From Taklimakanibacter sp049323275 (GTDB taxonomy: Bacteria; Pseudomonadota; Alphaproteobacteria; Rhizobiales; Aestuariivirgaceae): 64,000 nucleotides of DNA. A model generated the notes under the pieces. It did no database searches. It was not told the origin of the DNA and saw only the letters and a program-made list of their open reading frames with translations. Position 1 is the stretch's first letter, and the number at the start of each line of letters is the position of its first letter. The position numbers and the translations under genes were made by a program. The stretch lies in assembly GCA_049323275.1 (NCBI GenBank), contig JBMOOM010000127.1:127430-191429 (forward strand). Direction: 5' to 3'. Of the stretch, positions 1 to 7,722 are shown piece after piece.

Positions 1-390
1 ATTGATCAGGAGGTCCGCCGCCTCGTTGAAATCAGCGGGCAGGATATCGGACTGGCTCGATTTGAGCGTCGCGATCGTCGCTTCCGCATAGGACTGATAG
101 AGGCCTTCGGCGCTCACCGTCGGCTTGCGGCTTTCGAGCATGGTGAGGGCGGAATTCATATGCGCCTCGAGCTCGGCGAGCAGCGCCTGCTGCATCTCGA
201 TGAAGCCGGAGAAACCGAGCTTGGTGGCGAGCCTGATGACGGTCGGATCGCTCACCTCGGCCTGCTGGGCGAGCCGCGACGCGGTGGCGAGCCCCGCCAC
301 CGGATAATTGGCGAGCAGCACGCGGATCACCTTGCGTTCCGCCGGTGTGTAATCCGCCTCGCTGTCGATGAGCTTGTCTTTGAGCGCCAT
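1..390 (-). CDS. RpiR/MurR-family transcriptional regulator, N-terminal part (runs off the window)
   Basis: The reading frame begins with ATG at 390 and stays open to base 1, giving 130 residues; the C-terminus, where a SIS sugar-isomerase-like domain is expected, lies outside the window. The N-terminus reads MALKDKLIDSEADYTPAERK. A helix-turn-helix with the RpiR-type core SDPTVIRLATKLGFSGF lies at about residues 47-63. In this family the N-terminal HTH binds DNA and the SIS domain senses a phosphosugar or related metabolite. The gene is divergent from the amino-acid ABC importer that starts at 515, so local control of that importer is the simplest inference. Family assignment is firm; the ligand is unknown. 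Confidence 0.85.
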   Translation of the reverse strand, partial: MALKDKLIDSEADYTPAERKVIRVLLANYPVAGLATASRLAQQAEVSDPTVIRLATKLGFSGFIEMQQALLAELEAHMNSALTMLESRKPTVSAEGLYQSYAEATIATLKSSQSDILPADFNEAADLLIN

Positions 391-420
391 GATGGTTGTC
401 ACGCCTTCTGAAGAAAAAAA

Positions 421-451
421 TACAGAATGAATAGAAAATAGGCAATCTGTA
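421..451. promoter_or_regulatory. Inverted repeat in the rpiR/importer divergent region (candidate operator)
   Basis: TACAGA at 421-426 is mirrored by TCTGTA at 446-451 with 19 bases between, inside an unusually A+T-rich stretch between the divergent regulator and importer. The position fits a regulator site. The arms are short, so this is suggestive only. Confidence 0.3.
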
Positions 452-459
452 AAATTTAA

Positions 460-487
460 TTGACGCCGTCCGCCGGTTTGCTAGCCT
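460..487 (+). promoter_or_regulatory. Candidate sigma70-type promoter for the amino-acid importer operon
   Basis: TTGACG at 460-465 is followed after 16 bases by TAGCCT at 482-487, about 28 bases before the GTG start at 515. The -35 is good and the -10 is weak. The call is based only on motif and position. Confidence 0.35.
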
Positions 488-514
488 GAAAGAAAAACAG
501 GAACAGGGCAGGAC

Positions 515-2371
515 GTGTTGGGCGGTCTCGGCGTATCGCGGGAATCTTTGATCAGCGGGCTGATGCTCGCCGCCATCGTCGCGGTCGCGGCGCTGGTCAC
601 CGGTTTTGCCTTCGGCGCCAATGGCGAGCGCATCGCCACGCTTTTCCTCATCTATCTCTGCGCCGTCCTGTCGATCTCGGTCTTCACCGGCGGATCGGGG
701 ATCACCTCCTTCGGCCATGCCGCTTTCATGGGCATTGGGGCCTATGTTTCGGGCATCCTGACCATGCCGAAAGCCCTGCAAGTATCGGCCTTGCCGCAAT
801 TGCCGGCCTTCCTGGCGGGACATGAGACGGGCATCGTCGTCGCCGTGCTGGCGGTCGCGGCGGCGGGCCTGATCGCGGGGCTCATCACCGGCGTGCCGGT
901 GGCGCGGCTCGGCGGCTCCTCCGCCTCGATCGCGACCTTGGCGCTGCTCATCATCGTCCATGTGATTCTCAACGGCGCCCGCGAGATCACCCGCGGCAGC
1001 CAGACCTTCTATGGCGTGCCGCGCCTCACGACATTGCTGACGGCGCTATTCTTCGCGATCGCCTTCATCCTCATCGCGCGCCTGTTCCGCGATACGGGGC
1101 CGGGGATCCGCCTGCGCGCCACGCGCGAAAACGACGTGGCGGCCCAGGCCTGCGGCGTATCGCTGTTCCAGGTGCGCTATTTCGGCTGGATCCTGAGCGC
1201 GGTGCTCGGCGCTTTGGCGGGGGCGCTCTACGGGCATTTCCTCGGCGCTTTTTCGCCCAAGGACTTCTATTTCGACCTGACTTTCCTCCTCATCGCCATG
1301 CTGATCGTCGGCGGCATGCTCACCGTCACCGGCGCCATTGTCGGCACCGCGCTCATCACCGCGGTGATCCAGATCCTGCGCCTCGCCGAAGGCGGCATCG
1401 ATCTGGGCTTCGTCCATATTCCGGTGATCTTCGGCCTGACGCAATTGGGGCTCGGGCTTGCCTTGCTGCTCACCATCTGGCGGCGGCCGCTCGGCATTGT
1501 CGGGCTGCAGGAGCTGGGTCCGAAGCCCGAGGCGCTGGCCGCGACGGTGCCTGCCGAAGCGCCGGCGAAGCCCGCCTCGAGCGACAAGAGCCTCGCGGTC
1601 GCGAGCCTGTCCAAACGCTTCGGCGGCCTGCAGGCCTGTGACGATCTCACCTTCACCATCGCCCGCGGCAAGGTGACCGGCCTCATCGGTCCCAATGGCG
1701 CCGGCAAGACGACGCTGGTCAATCTGATCTGCGGCCAGCTCAAGCCGGATCGCGGCACGGTGATGATCGACGGCGAGAATATGGTGGGCCGCGCCCCGCA
1801 TCTCATCGCCAAAGCAGGCCTCGGCCGCACCTTCCAGGCGATCAAGCTGTTCGACCGCATGACGGTGCTCGAGAATGTGACGGTCGCGGCGCTCACCATC
1901 GAAAGCAATCTGGGCGCGGCGCGTCGGGCCGCCGAGACGCTGCTGGCCAGGCTCGATCTCGCCAGGGAGGCGCAGCGCCTCGCCGGCACTCTGGCCTATG
2001 GCGAGCGCCGCCGCCTCGAAATCGCCCGCGCTCTGGCGCTGAAGCCGCGCTATCTGCTCCTCGACGAGCCGGCCGCCGGCATGAACCCGGTCGAGACGGA
2101 AGCGCTCAAAGCCATGCTCGACCGCATCCGCCATGATTTCGACCTGGGCCTCCTGGTGATCGAGCACGACATGCATCTCATCATGCGGCTCTGCGACCAT
2201 ATCGTCGTCATCAACAAGGGCCAGAAGATCGCCGAAGGCGCGCCCGCCGCCATCCGCCGCGATCCCAAGGTCATCGAAGCCTATATCGGGGCGGCGCCCG
2301 AGACGGACATCACCACATCCACGCCATCAACGGGAGGAGTAAAAAATGAAACTGCGATTGGCATTGCTTAG
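515..2371 (+). CDS. Fused branched-chain amino-acid ABC transporter permease/ATP-binding protein (LivM-LivG)
   Basis: The 618-residue product joins two subunits that are usually separate. Residues 1 to about 335 form a LivM-type membrane domain with many hydrophobic helices and the conserved SFGHAAFMGIGAY segment. Residues from about 350 form a LivG-type ATPase with Walker A GPNGAGKTT (392-400), a signature-like LAYGERRRLEIARAL (from 493) and Walker B LLLDEP (514-519). It should act in the inner membrane with LivH and LivF, fed by the periplasmic binding protein encoded next. The start taken is GTG 515, preceded by a purine-rich GGGCAGG; ATG 561 is an alternative. The stop overlaps the next gene by 26 bases, suggesting translational coupling. 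Such fusions are known in proteobacteria. The substrate is not determined by the sequence. Confidence 0.9.
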   Translation: MLGGLGVSRESLISGLMLAAIVAVAALVTGFAFGANGERIATLFLIYLCAVLSISVFTGGSGITSFGHAAFMGIGAYVSGILTMPKALQVSALPQLPAFLAGHETGIVVAVLAVAAAGLIAGLITGVPVARLGGSSASIATLALLIIVHVILNGAREITRGSQTFYGVPRLTTLLTALFFAIAFILIARLFRDTGPGIRLRATRENDVAAQACGVSLFQVRYFGWILSAVLGALAGALYGHFLGAFSPKDFYFDLTFLLIAMLIVGGMLTVTGAIVGTALITAVIQILRLAEGGIDLGFVHIPVIFGLTQLGLGLALLLTIWRRPLGIVGLQELGPKPEALAATVPAEAPAKPASSDKSLAVASLSKRFGGLQACDDLTFTIARGKVTGLIGPNGAGKTTLVNLICGQLKPDRGTVMIDGENMVGRAPHLIAKAGLGRTFQAIKLFDRMTVLENVTVAALTIESNLGAARRAAETLLARLDLAREAQRLAGTLAYGERRRLEIARALALKPRYLLLDEPAAGMNPVETEALKAMLDRIRHDFDLGLLVIEHDMHLIMRLCDHIVVINKGQKIAEGAPAAIRRDPKVIEAYIGAAPETDITTSTPSTGGVKNETAIGIA

Positions 2372-3497
2372 CCTGACGGCGCTCGGCGCGCTGACCTTCG
2401 CCGCGCAAGCGGAAGATCTCAAGATCGGCCTCGCCTCGGCGCAGACCGGCACGCTCGCCTTCGGGGACCAGCCCTCGCTCGCCGGCCTTCAGATGGCGGT
2501 CGACGAGATCAACGCGGCGGGCGGCTTCGGCGGCAAATACAAGGCGGTGCTCGACGTGAAGGACACGCGCTCCGACACGGCGGCGACGGTGCAGGCGGCA
2601 CAGGAGCTCGTCGCGTCCGGCATCAACATCCTGATCACGCCCTGCGACGCCGACCCTTCGATCGCCGCCGGCCAGATCAGCCAGCCGGCCAAGGTCGTGA
2701 CCTTCACCTTCTGCGGCACGACGCCGACCATCACCAGCGCCGTCGGCGATTTCATGTTCGGCACCTATCCGGCCGACAACGCGCAGGCGACGGTGCTCGC
2801 CGACTATGCCCAGGAAAAGGGCTACAAGACCGCTTACATCCTGAAGTCGCCGGACTCGGCCTATACGCTGAAGCTGCCGGAATATTTCCAGCAGGTCTTC
2901 ACCAAGAAGGGCGGCACGATCGCCGGCGAGGGCACCTATTCCATGGGCCAGCAGGACTTCGCCGCCGAGGTCACCAAGATCAAGAGCCTCAGCCCGCAGC
3001 CCGACGTCGTCATGACGTCGGCTTATGAGCCGGATTTCCCGGCCTTCATCAAGCAGCTGCGCGCCGCCGGCGTCACCTCGCCGGTGCTGGGCTCTGACGG
3101 CATCGACACGCCGACCATCGCCGGCCTCGGCGATGTGGTCGACGGCGTCATCCACTCCTCGGCGGGCCTGCCGTCGGCCGGCACGCCGCTCGAGGCCTTC
3201 GCCAAGAAGTTCACCGAGAAGACCGGCAAGCCCTTCGACACGGTCTATATCGCCAATGGCTATGAGATCGGCCTCATCATCGACGCCGCGGTGAAAGCGG
3301 CGGGCTCGCTCGACCCGCAGGCGCTGCGCGACGCGGTCGCCAATCTCAAGGACGTCCAGGGCGTCACCGGCAAGATCACCTATGCCGGCACCGACCGGAT
3401 GCCGTCCCGCGACATCGCGCTGGTCGAGCTGAAGGGCGGTGCCCGCTCGCTGGTCAAGACCGCGACGCCGAACCCCGCCGACGTTCCGGCGCCCTGA
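2346..3497 (+). CDS. Periplasmic amino-acid-binding protein of the Liv-type ABC importer
   Basis: This 383-residue protein has a clear Sec signal peptide (MKLRLALLSLTALGALTF, cleavage probably after AQA at about residue 22). The mature start EDLKIGLASAQTG is typical of type I periplasmic binding proteins of the LivJ/LivK class. It captures the substrate and delivers it to the membrane complex. GGGAGG lies just upstream of the ATG. It overlaps the end of the fused permease-ATPase gene and is followed after 9 bases by livF. Binding proteins of this class carry branched-chain amino acids but also amides, urea, aromatic acids or other compounds, so the ligand is left open. Confidence 0.9.
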   Translation: MKLRLALLSLTALGALTFAAQAEDLKIGLASAQTGTLAFGDQPSLAGLQMAVDEINAAGGFGGKYKAVLDVKDTRSDTAATVQAAQELVASGINILITPCDADPSIAAGQISQPAKVVTFTFCGTTPTITSAVGDFMFGTYPADNAQATVLADYAQEKGYKTAYILKSPDSAYTLKLPEYFQQVFTKKGGTIAGEGTYSMGQQDFAAEVTKIKSLSPQPDVVMTSAYEPDFPAFIKQLRAAGVTSPVLGSDGIDTPTIAGLGDVVDGVIHSSAGLPSAGTPLEAFAKKFTEKTGKPFDTVYIANGYEIGLIIDAAVKAAGSLDPQALRDAVANLKDVQGVTGKITYAGTDRMPSRDIALVELKGGARSLVKTATPNPADVPAP

Positions 3498-3506
3498 GGC
3501 GACACG

Positions 3507-4208
3507 ATGCTCAGCGTCGAAGGTCTCAAAGTCCGTTATGGTCAGATCGAGGCCGTGAAAGGCCTCGATTTCACCGTGGCGCAAGGCGAGATCGTGACCT
3601 TGCTCGGCGCCAATGGCGCCGGCAAGACCTCGACGCTGGCCGGCATTGCGGGCCTGGCCCCGGCGACGGGCGTCATCCGCTTCGAGAACCGGACTCTCAT
3701 CGGCCTGCGCCCTGAGGACATATCCAGGCGCGGCATCGCCTTGACGCCCGAGGGACGCCGCGTTTTTCCGGCCCTCACCGTCGCCGAGAATCTCCTGCTC
3801 GGCGGCGCCATGCATCATAAGGGCGCAAGCCTCGAGACGGCGCGCGAGGAGATGCTGACGCTCTTCCCGATTCTCCGCGAGCGCTACCGCCAGCGCGCCG
3901 GGCTGCTGTCGGGCGGCGAGCAGCAGATGCTCGCCATTGCGCGCTCCTTGATGTCGCAGCCGCGGCTCCTGCTGCTCGACGAGCCGTCGCTGGGCCTCGC
4001 GCCCAAGATCGTCGACGAGGTCTTCCGCCTCATCGCGTCCTTGCGCGACAAGGGCATCACCATTCTGCTCGTCGAGCAGAATGCCGTGCGCGCACTCGAC
4101 ATCGCCGATCGCGGCTATGTGCTGGTCAATGGCCGCATCACGCTGCAGGGCAAGGGCCGCGAGCTGGCGCAGTCGGAGGAAGTTCGCGCCGCGTATCTCG
4201 CTGCGTGA
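3507..4208 (+). CDS. livF: Branched-chain amino-acid ABC transporter ATP-binding protein LivF
   Basis: The 233-residue ATPase has Walker A GANGAGKTS at residues 34-42, the signature LSGGEQQMLAIARSL and Walker B LLLLDEPSLGLAP, with the short C-terminus typical of LivF. It pairs with the LivG half of the fused protein to power uptake. It lies 9 bases after the binding-protein gene and ahead of livH, separated from the latter by a 103-bp dispersed repeat. Family assignment is firm. Confidence 0.93.
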   Translation: MLSVEGLKVRYGQIEAVKGLDFTVAQGEIVTLLGANGAGKTSTLAGIAGLAPATGVIRFENRTLIGLRPEDISRRGIALTPEGRRVFPALTVAENLLLGGAMHHKGASLETAREEMLTLFPILRERYRQRAGLLSGGEQQMLAIARSLMSQPRLLLLDEPSLGLAPKIVDEVFRLIASLRDKGITILLVEQNAVRALDIADRGYVLVNGRITLQGKGRELAQSEEVRAAYLAA

Positions 4209-4243
4209 GGAGGAGACAGGTGAAAAGTCTTTCCCACCCTTCT

Positions 4244-4346
4244 CCGTCACCCCGACGAAAGTCGGGGCCCCTAAATTCGTGCAAAGCGGGCAGCGCTGCT
4301 CGCGTGGAGAGGCTTTTATGGGTCCCGGCTTTCGCCGGGATGACGA
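4244..4346 (+). repeat. 103-bp dispersed repeat with terminal inverted repeats (copy 1)
   Basis: The element starts CCGTCACCCCGACGAAAGTC and ends with the near-complement CGGCTTTCGCCGGGATGACG, so its ends can pair. The interior carries GGCAGCGCTG and AGGCTTTTATGG. A second copy of the same length lies at 50602-50704 in the opposite orientation and keeps the same interior words. It fills the livF-livH gap. It looks like a member of a common proteobacterial family of short palindromic intergenic repeats, and any readthrough translation of it is spurious. Confidence 0.85.
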
Positions 4347-4356
4347 CTGAGGGAAC

Positions 4357-5244
4357 ATGGAATTCTTCATTCAGCAGCTTGTCAACGCGATCAGCCTCGG
4401 CGGCATCTATGCGCTGCTGGCGCTCGGCCTCGCGGTGGTGTTCTCGATCGTCGGCCTCATCAATTTCGCCCATGGCGAGCTGATGACGGTGGCGGGCTAC
4501 GGGCTCTTCTTCGCCATCGGCGTGTCGCTCGGACTGCCGATCGCCATCGTCGTCGCCATCTTCGCCGCCGTCGCCATGGCGCTGCTGATCGAGCGCGTCG
4601 CCTTCCGGCCGATGCGCCGCGCCGATGTCACCGGCCTGCTGCTGACCAGCTTCGCGGTCAGCGTGATCCTGCGCGTTCTCTTCCAGAACGGCATCAGCGC
4701 CCGCGGCATGCCGGTGCCGATGCCGTCCGCGCTCGCCGGCAGCATCGATATGGGCTTTGCCCATATCGGCGTCATTCCGCTGCTGTCGATCGTCGCCACC
4801 GCCGTGTCGCTGGGCGGCCTGCTGCTGTTCCTCAAGCATACGGTGGTCGGCACCGCGATGCGCGCCGCGGCCCAGGACTTCGCCGTCGTGCGGCTGATGG
4901 GCATTCCGGCCAACCGCGTCGTGGCGGTCGCCTTCGCCGTCTCGGGCGTGCTGGCGGGCGTCGCCGCTTTCCTGTGGGTGGCGCAACGCGGCTCCGTCGA
5001 TCCGCTGATGGGCTTCGTGCCGGTGCTGAAAGCCTTCGTCGCGGCGATCATCGGCGGTCTCGGCGGCCTGGCCGGCGCCGTCGCCGGCGGCTTCGTGCTG
5101 GGCTTCCTCGAAGTCGCCTGCCAGGCCTTCCTGCCGGCGGCGATCCTGCCCTATCGCGACGCCTTCGTGCTCGGCATCGTCATCCTCATCCTGGTGCTGC
5201 GGCCGGAAGGCCTGATCCCGGCCCAGACCGGCAAGCGCTCATGA
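4357..5244 (+). CDS. livH: Branched-chain amino-acid ABC transporter permease LivH
   Basis: This 295-residue integral membrane protein begins MEFFIQQLVNAISLGGIYAL and carries the LivH hallmarks GLAVVFSIVGLINFAHGEL and FVAAIIGGLGGLAGAVAGG, with about eight hydrophobic helices. It forms the translocation pore with the LivM half of the fused protein. The ATG lies just after the dispersed repeat, and the stop overlaps the aminotransferase start (ATGA at 5241-5244), so the transporter and the enzyme are translationally coupled. Confidence 0.93.
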   Translation: MEFFIQQLVNAISLGGIYALLALGLAVVFSIVGLINFAHGELMTVAGYGLFFAIGVSLGLPIAIVVAIFAAVAMALLIERVAFRPMRRADVTGLLLTSFAVSVILRVLFQNGISARGMPVPMPSALAGSIDMGFAHIGVIPLLSIVATAVSLGGLLLFLKHTVVGTAMRAAAQDFAVVRLMGIPANRVVAVAFAVSGVLAGVAAFLWVAQRGSVDPLMGFVPVLKAFVAAIIGGLGGLAGAVAGGFVLGFLEVACQAFLPAAILPYRDAFVLGIVILILVLRPEGLIPAQTGKRS

Positions 5245-6548
5245 CCGCCAATGATCTCTATGCCCGCGACGAAGCGGCGATCGGCAATCTGCAGAAATTG
5301 CGGTTCTTCCCCTCCGCCTTGACCGGCGGAAAGGGGACGCGGGTCATCGACCAGTCGGGACGCTCGCTGCTCGATCTCTCCGCCGCCTGGGGTGCGGCGG
5401 GCCTGGGCTACGGCCATCCGGCGCTGGTCGAGGCGGTGACCCGCGCCCTCGCCAATACCGCGGGCGCCAGCGTGCTTTCCTCGGCCAATCTGCCGGCGGT
5501 GGAACTGGCGGAAAGCCTGCTCGCCACGGTGCCGGAGATCGACGGCGCCAAGGTCTGGCTCGGCCATTCCGGATCGGACGCCAATGAGGCGATGTTCCGC
5601 GCAGTGACGGCGGCGACCGGACGCTCGCGCATCCTCGCTTTCGCCGGCGCCTATCACGGCGGCACCGCCGCCTCGATGGCGATCTCGGGCCACAGCGTGC
5701 AGACCCACGCGGCGCGCCATGCCGGCCTGACCCTCATTCCCTATCCGGCGCTGTCGCGGCCTTTCATGGGCGATCCGACCGGCGGGCGCGTGCTCGAGCT
5801 GGTCGCGCATCTGCTCAAGACCACCTGTCCCGGAGAGCAGGTCGCGGCGCTTTTCATCGAGCCGATCCAGTCCGATGGCGGCATGATCGTGCCGCCGCCC
5901 GGCTTCCTGAAGGAACTGGTGGCGCTGTGCCGGCGTTACGGCATCCTGATCGTCAGCGACGAGGTGAAGGTCGGTCTGGCCCGCACCGGCAGAATGCACG
6001 CCTATGCGTTTGACGATTTCGTTCCCGACATCGTCTGCTTCGGCAAGGGCCTGGGCGGCGGCCTGCCGCTCGCCGCTGCGGTGGCGCCGGCGCGTATTCT
6101 CGATTTCGCCTCGTCCTTCGCGATGCAGACCCTGCACGGCAACCCCATCTCGGCGGCCGCCGGCCTCGCGGTGCTCGACACTATCAAGCGCGACAGATTG
6201 GCGGACAATGCCGCTTCGGTCGGAAGTTATCTGATGGATGGCCTCGAGAAACTGCAGCAGCGTCATCGGATGATCAGGGAGGTGCGCGGCCGCGGCCTGG
6301 CCATCGGCATCGAGCTCGATCCCGACCGCGCCCGGCGTTATGCGGCCAAGACCGTCTATCGCGCCTTCGAGCTCGGCCTCGTCCTTTATTATGTCGGGCT
6401 CGAGTCGAATGTGCTGGAGCTCACCCCGCCGCTCATCTTGACGAAGCACGATGTCGATGGGGCGCTCGCCATTCTCGACCGGAGCCTGGCCGATGTGGAA
6501 GCCGGCGCGGTCAGCGATCAGACGATCGCACCCTTCGCCGGCTGGTAA
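5241..6548 (+). CDS. Class III (omega-amino acid type) PLP-dependent aminotransferase
   Basis: The product is 435 residues from ATG 5241, which overlaps the livH stop; the much longer open frame upstream is livH read out of frame. Fold-type I, class III features are visible: SNLPAVELAE, HSGSDANE, AFAGAYHGGTAAS, a FIEPIQSDGG segment, SDEVKVGLARTG, and the PLP Schiff-base lysine in CFGKGLGGG (Lys269). Class III enzymes transfer amino groups from omega-amino acids such as GABA or beta-alanine, ornithine or glutamate semialdehyde, usually to a 2-oxo acid. Coupling to a Liv-type importer suggests that the imported amino compound is its substrate. The exact specificity is unknown. Confidence 0.88.
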   Translation: MTANDLYARDEAAIGNLQKLRFFPSALTGGKGTRVIDQSGRSLLDLSAAWGAAGLGYGHPALVEAVTRALANTAGASVLSSANLPAVELAESLLATVPEIDGAKVWLGHSGSDANEAMFRAVTAATGRSRILAFAGAYHGGTAASMAISGHSVQTHAARHAGLTLIPYPALSRPFMGDPTGGRVLELVAHLLKTTCPGEQVAALFIEPIQSDGGMIVPPPGFLKELVALCRRYGILIVSDEVKVGLARTGRMHAYAFDDFVPDIVCFGKGLGGGLPLAAAVAPARILDFASSFAMQTLHGNPISAAAGLAVLDTIKRDRLADNAASVGSYLMDGLEKLQQRHRMIREVRGRGLAIGIELDPDRARRYAAKTVYRAFELGLVLYYVGLESNVLELTPPLILTKHDVDGALAILDRSLADVEAGAVSDQTIAPFAGW

Positions 6549-6551
6549 GGG

Positions 6552-7550
6552 TCACGGCTTCACGAGATCCTTCAGGATGCCGGCGGCGATTTCGAGCGAG
6601 CGCCGGCGCGCCTGGTGATCGAAGATATGGCCGGTGACGATGAGCTCGTCGATCTGGGTCTGTGCCAGAAATCCCTCGATGCCGCTTTTCACCTTGTCGC
6701 GCGCGCCGACGAAGGAATAGACGAGCGAGTGATCGACATTCGCCTTCTCCAGCGGATTGGCGAAGCTGTCGATGTCGTCGATGGGCGGCGGCAGTTGCCC
6801 GGGCTGGCCGCGCCGCAGCCGGATGAAGGCCTGCTGCAACGAGGTGAAGATGCGCCGGGCCTCGTCATCGCTGTCGGCCGCGATGATGTTGGCGGCGGCT
6901 GCCACATAGGGCTTGTCGAGCTGCCGCGAGGGCTGGAAGCGCTCGCGATAGATGGCGATGGCCTGCATCAGCGAGTCGGGTGCGAAATGCGAGGCGAAGG
7001 CGAAGGGAAGGCCCAGATGCGCCGCGAGCTGCGCGCCGAAGAGGCTCGACCCCAGAATCCATAACGGCACTTTCAAACCGGCGCCCGGCACGGCGCGGAT
7101 CTTCTGGCCGGGATCCGGATCGTCGAAATAGATCTGCAATTCGACGACGTCCTGCGGGAACTGGTCGGCGGCGGTGGCGGGATCGCGGCGCAAGGCGCGC
7201 GCGGTGAGCATGTCCGTTCCGGGGGCGCGGCCGAGGCCCAGGTCGATGCGGCCCGGGTAAAGAGACTCGAGGGTGCCGAACTGCTCGGCAATGACGAGAG
7301 GCGCGTGATTGGGCAGCATGACGCCGGCCGAGCCGACGCGGATGGTCCTGGTGCCGCCCGCCACATAGCCGATCACCACCGCGGTCGCGGCACTGGCGAT
7401 GCCGCTCATATTGTGATGCTCGGCCAGCCAGAAGCGCTTGTAGCCCAGGCTCTCGGCATGGCGCGCCAGATCGAGCGAATTGCGCAGAGCGTCAGCGGCT
7501 TTTGCCCCTTCGGCGATGGGCGCAAGGTCGAGCATGGAATAGGCGATCAT
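6552..7550 (-). CDS. LLM-class flavin-dependent oxidoreductase (luciferase-like monooxygenase)
   Basis: The 332-residue protein from ATG 7550 begins MIAYSMLDLAPIAEG. An upstream in-frame ATG at 7625 adds 25 non-conserved residues and is not preferred. Family features include FWLAEHHNMSGIASAATAV, VGSAGVMLPNHAPLVIAEQF and GRIDLGLGRAPGTD, as in the luciferase-like group that uses reduced flavin and oxygen in a TIM barrel. It is convergent with the aminotransferase (3 bases between stops) and divergent from the FGGY kinase. The substrate cannot be inferred. Confidence 0.88.
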   Translation of the reverse strand: MIAYSMLDLAPIAEGAKAADALRNSLDLARHAESLGYKRFWLAEHHNMSGIASAATAVVIGYVAGGTRTIRVGSAGVMLPNHAPLVIAEQFGTLESLYPGRIDLGLGRAPGTDMLTARALRRDPATAADQFPQDVVELQIYFDDPDPGQKIRAVPGAGLKVPLWILGSSLFGAQLAAHLGLPFAFASHFAPDSLMQAIAIYRERFQPSRQLDKPYVAAAANIIAADSDDEARRIFTSLQQAFIRLRRGQPGQLPPPIDDIDSFANPLEKANVDHSLVYSFVGARDKVKSGIEGFLAQTQIDELIVTGHIFDHQARRRSLEIAAGILKDLVKP

Positions 7551-7722
7551 GGGGAAACCTGAGGGTCGCGTGCGGGAATGTGAAGATGGGGGTTGGCCCC
7601 GCGATCTGCAATGCTCCCATCGCATGGCTCATATTTGCGGGCTTGTACATTCCGGTTTTGCTTTTGCACGTGCCGTGGCAATGTGCCGGCCCCGCCTGCC
7701 GTAAGGACCGCCTGAAACGCCC

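Noticed and set aside
32..961. 309-residue frame on the - strand at the left edge
   Set aside because: The upstream part is opposite the LivM-like domain, and the left part is a shifted frame of the RpiR regulator, which reads correctly from 390 to 1.
2310..4370. A 686-residue open frame on the - strand
   Set aside because: It lies opposite the binding protein and LivF genes and has the composition of a shadow frame.
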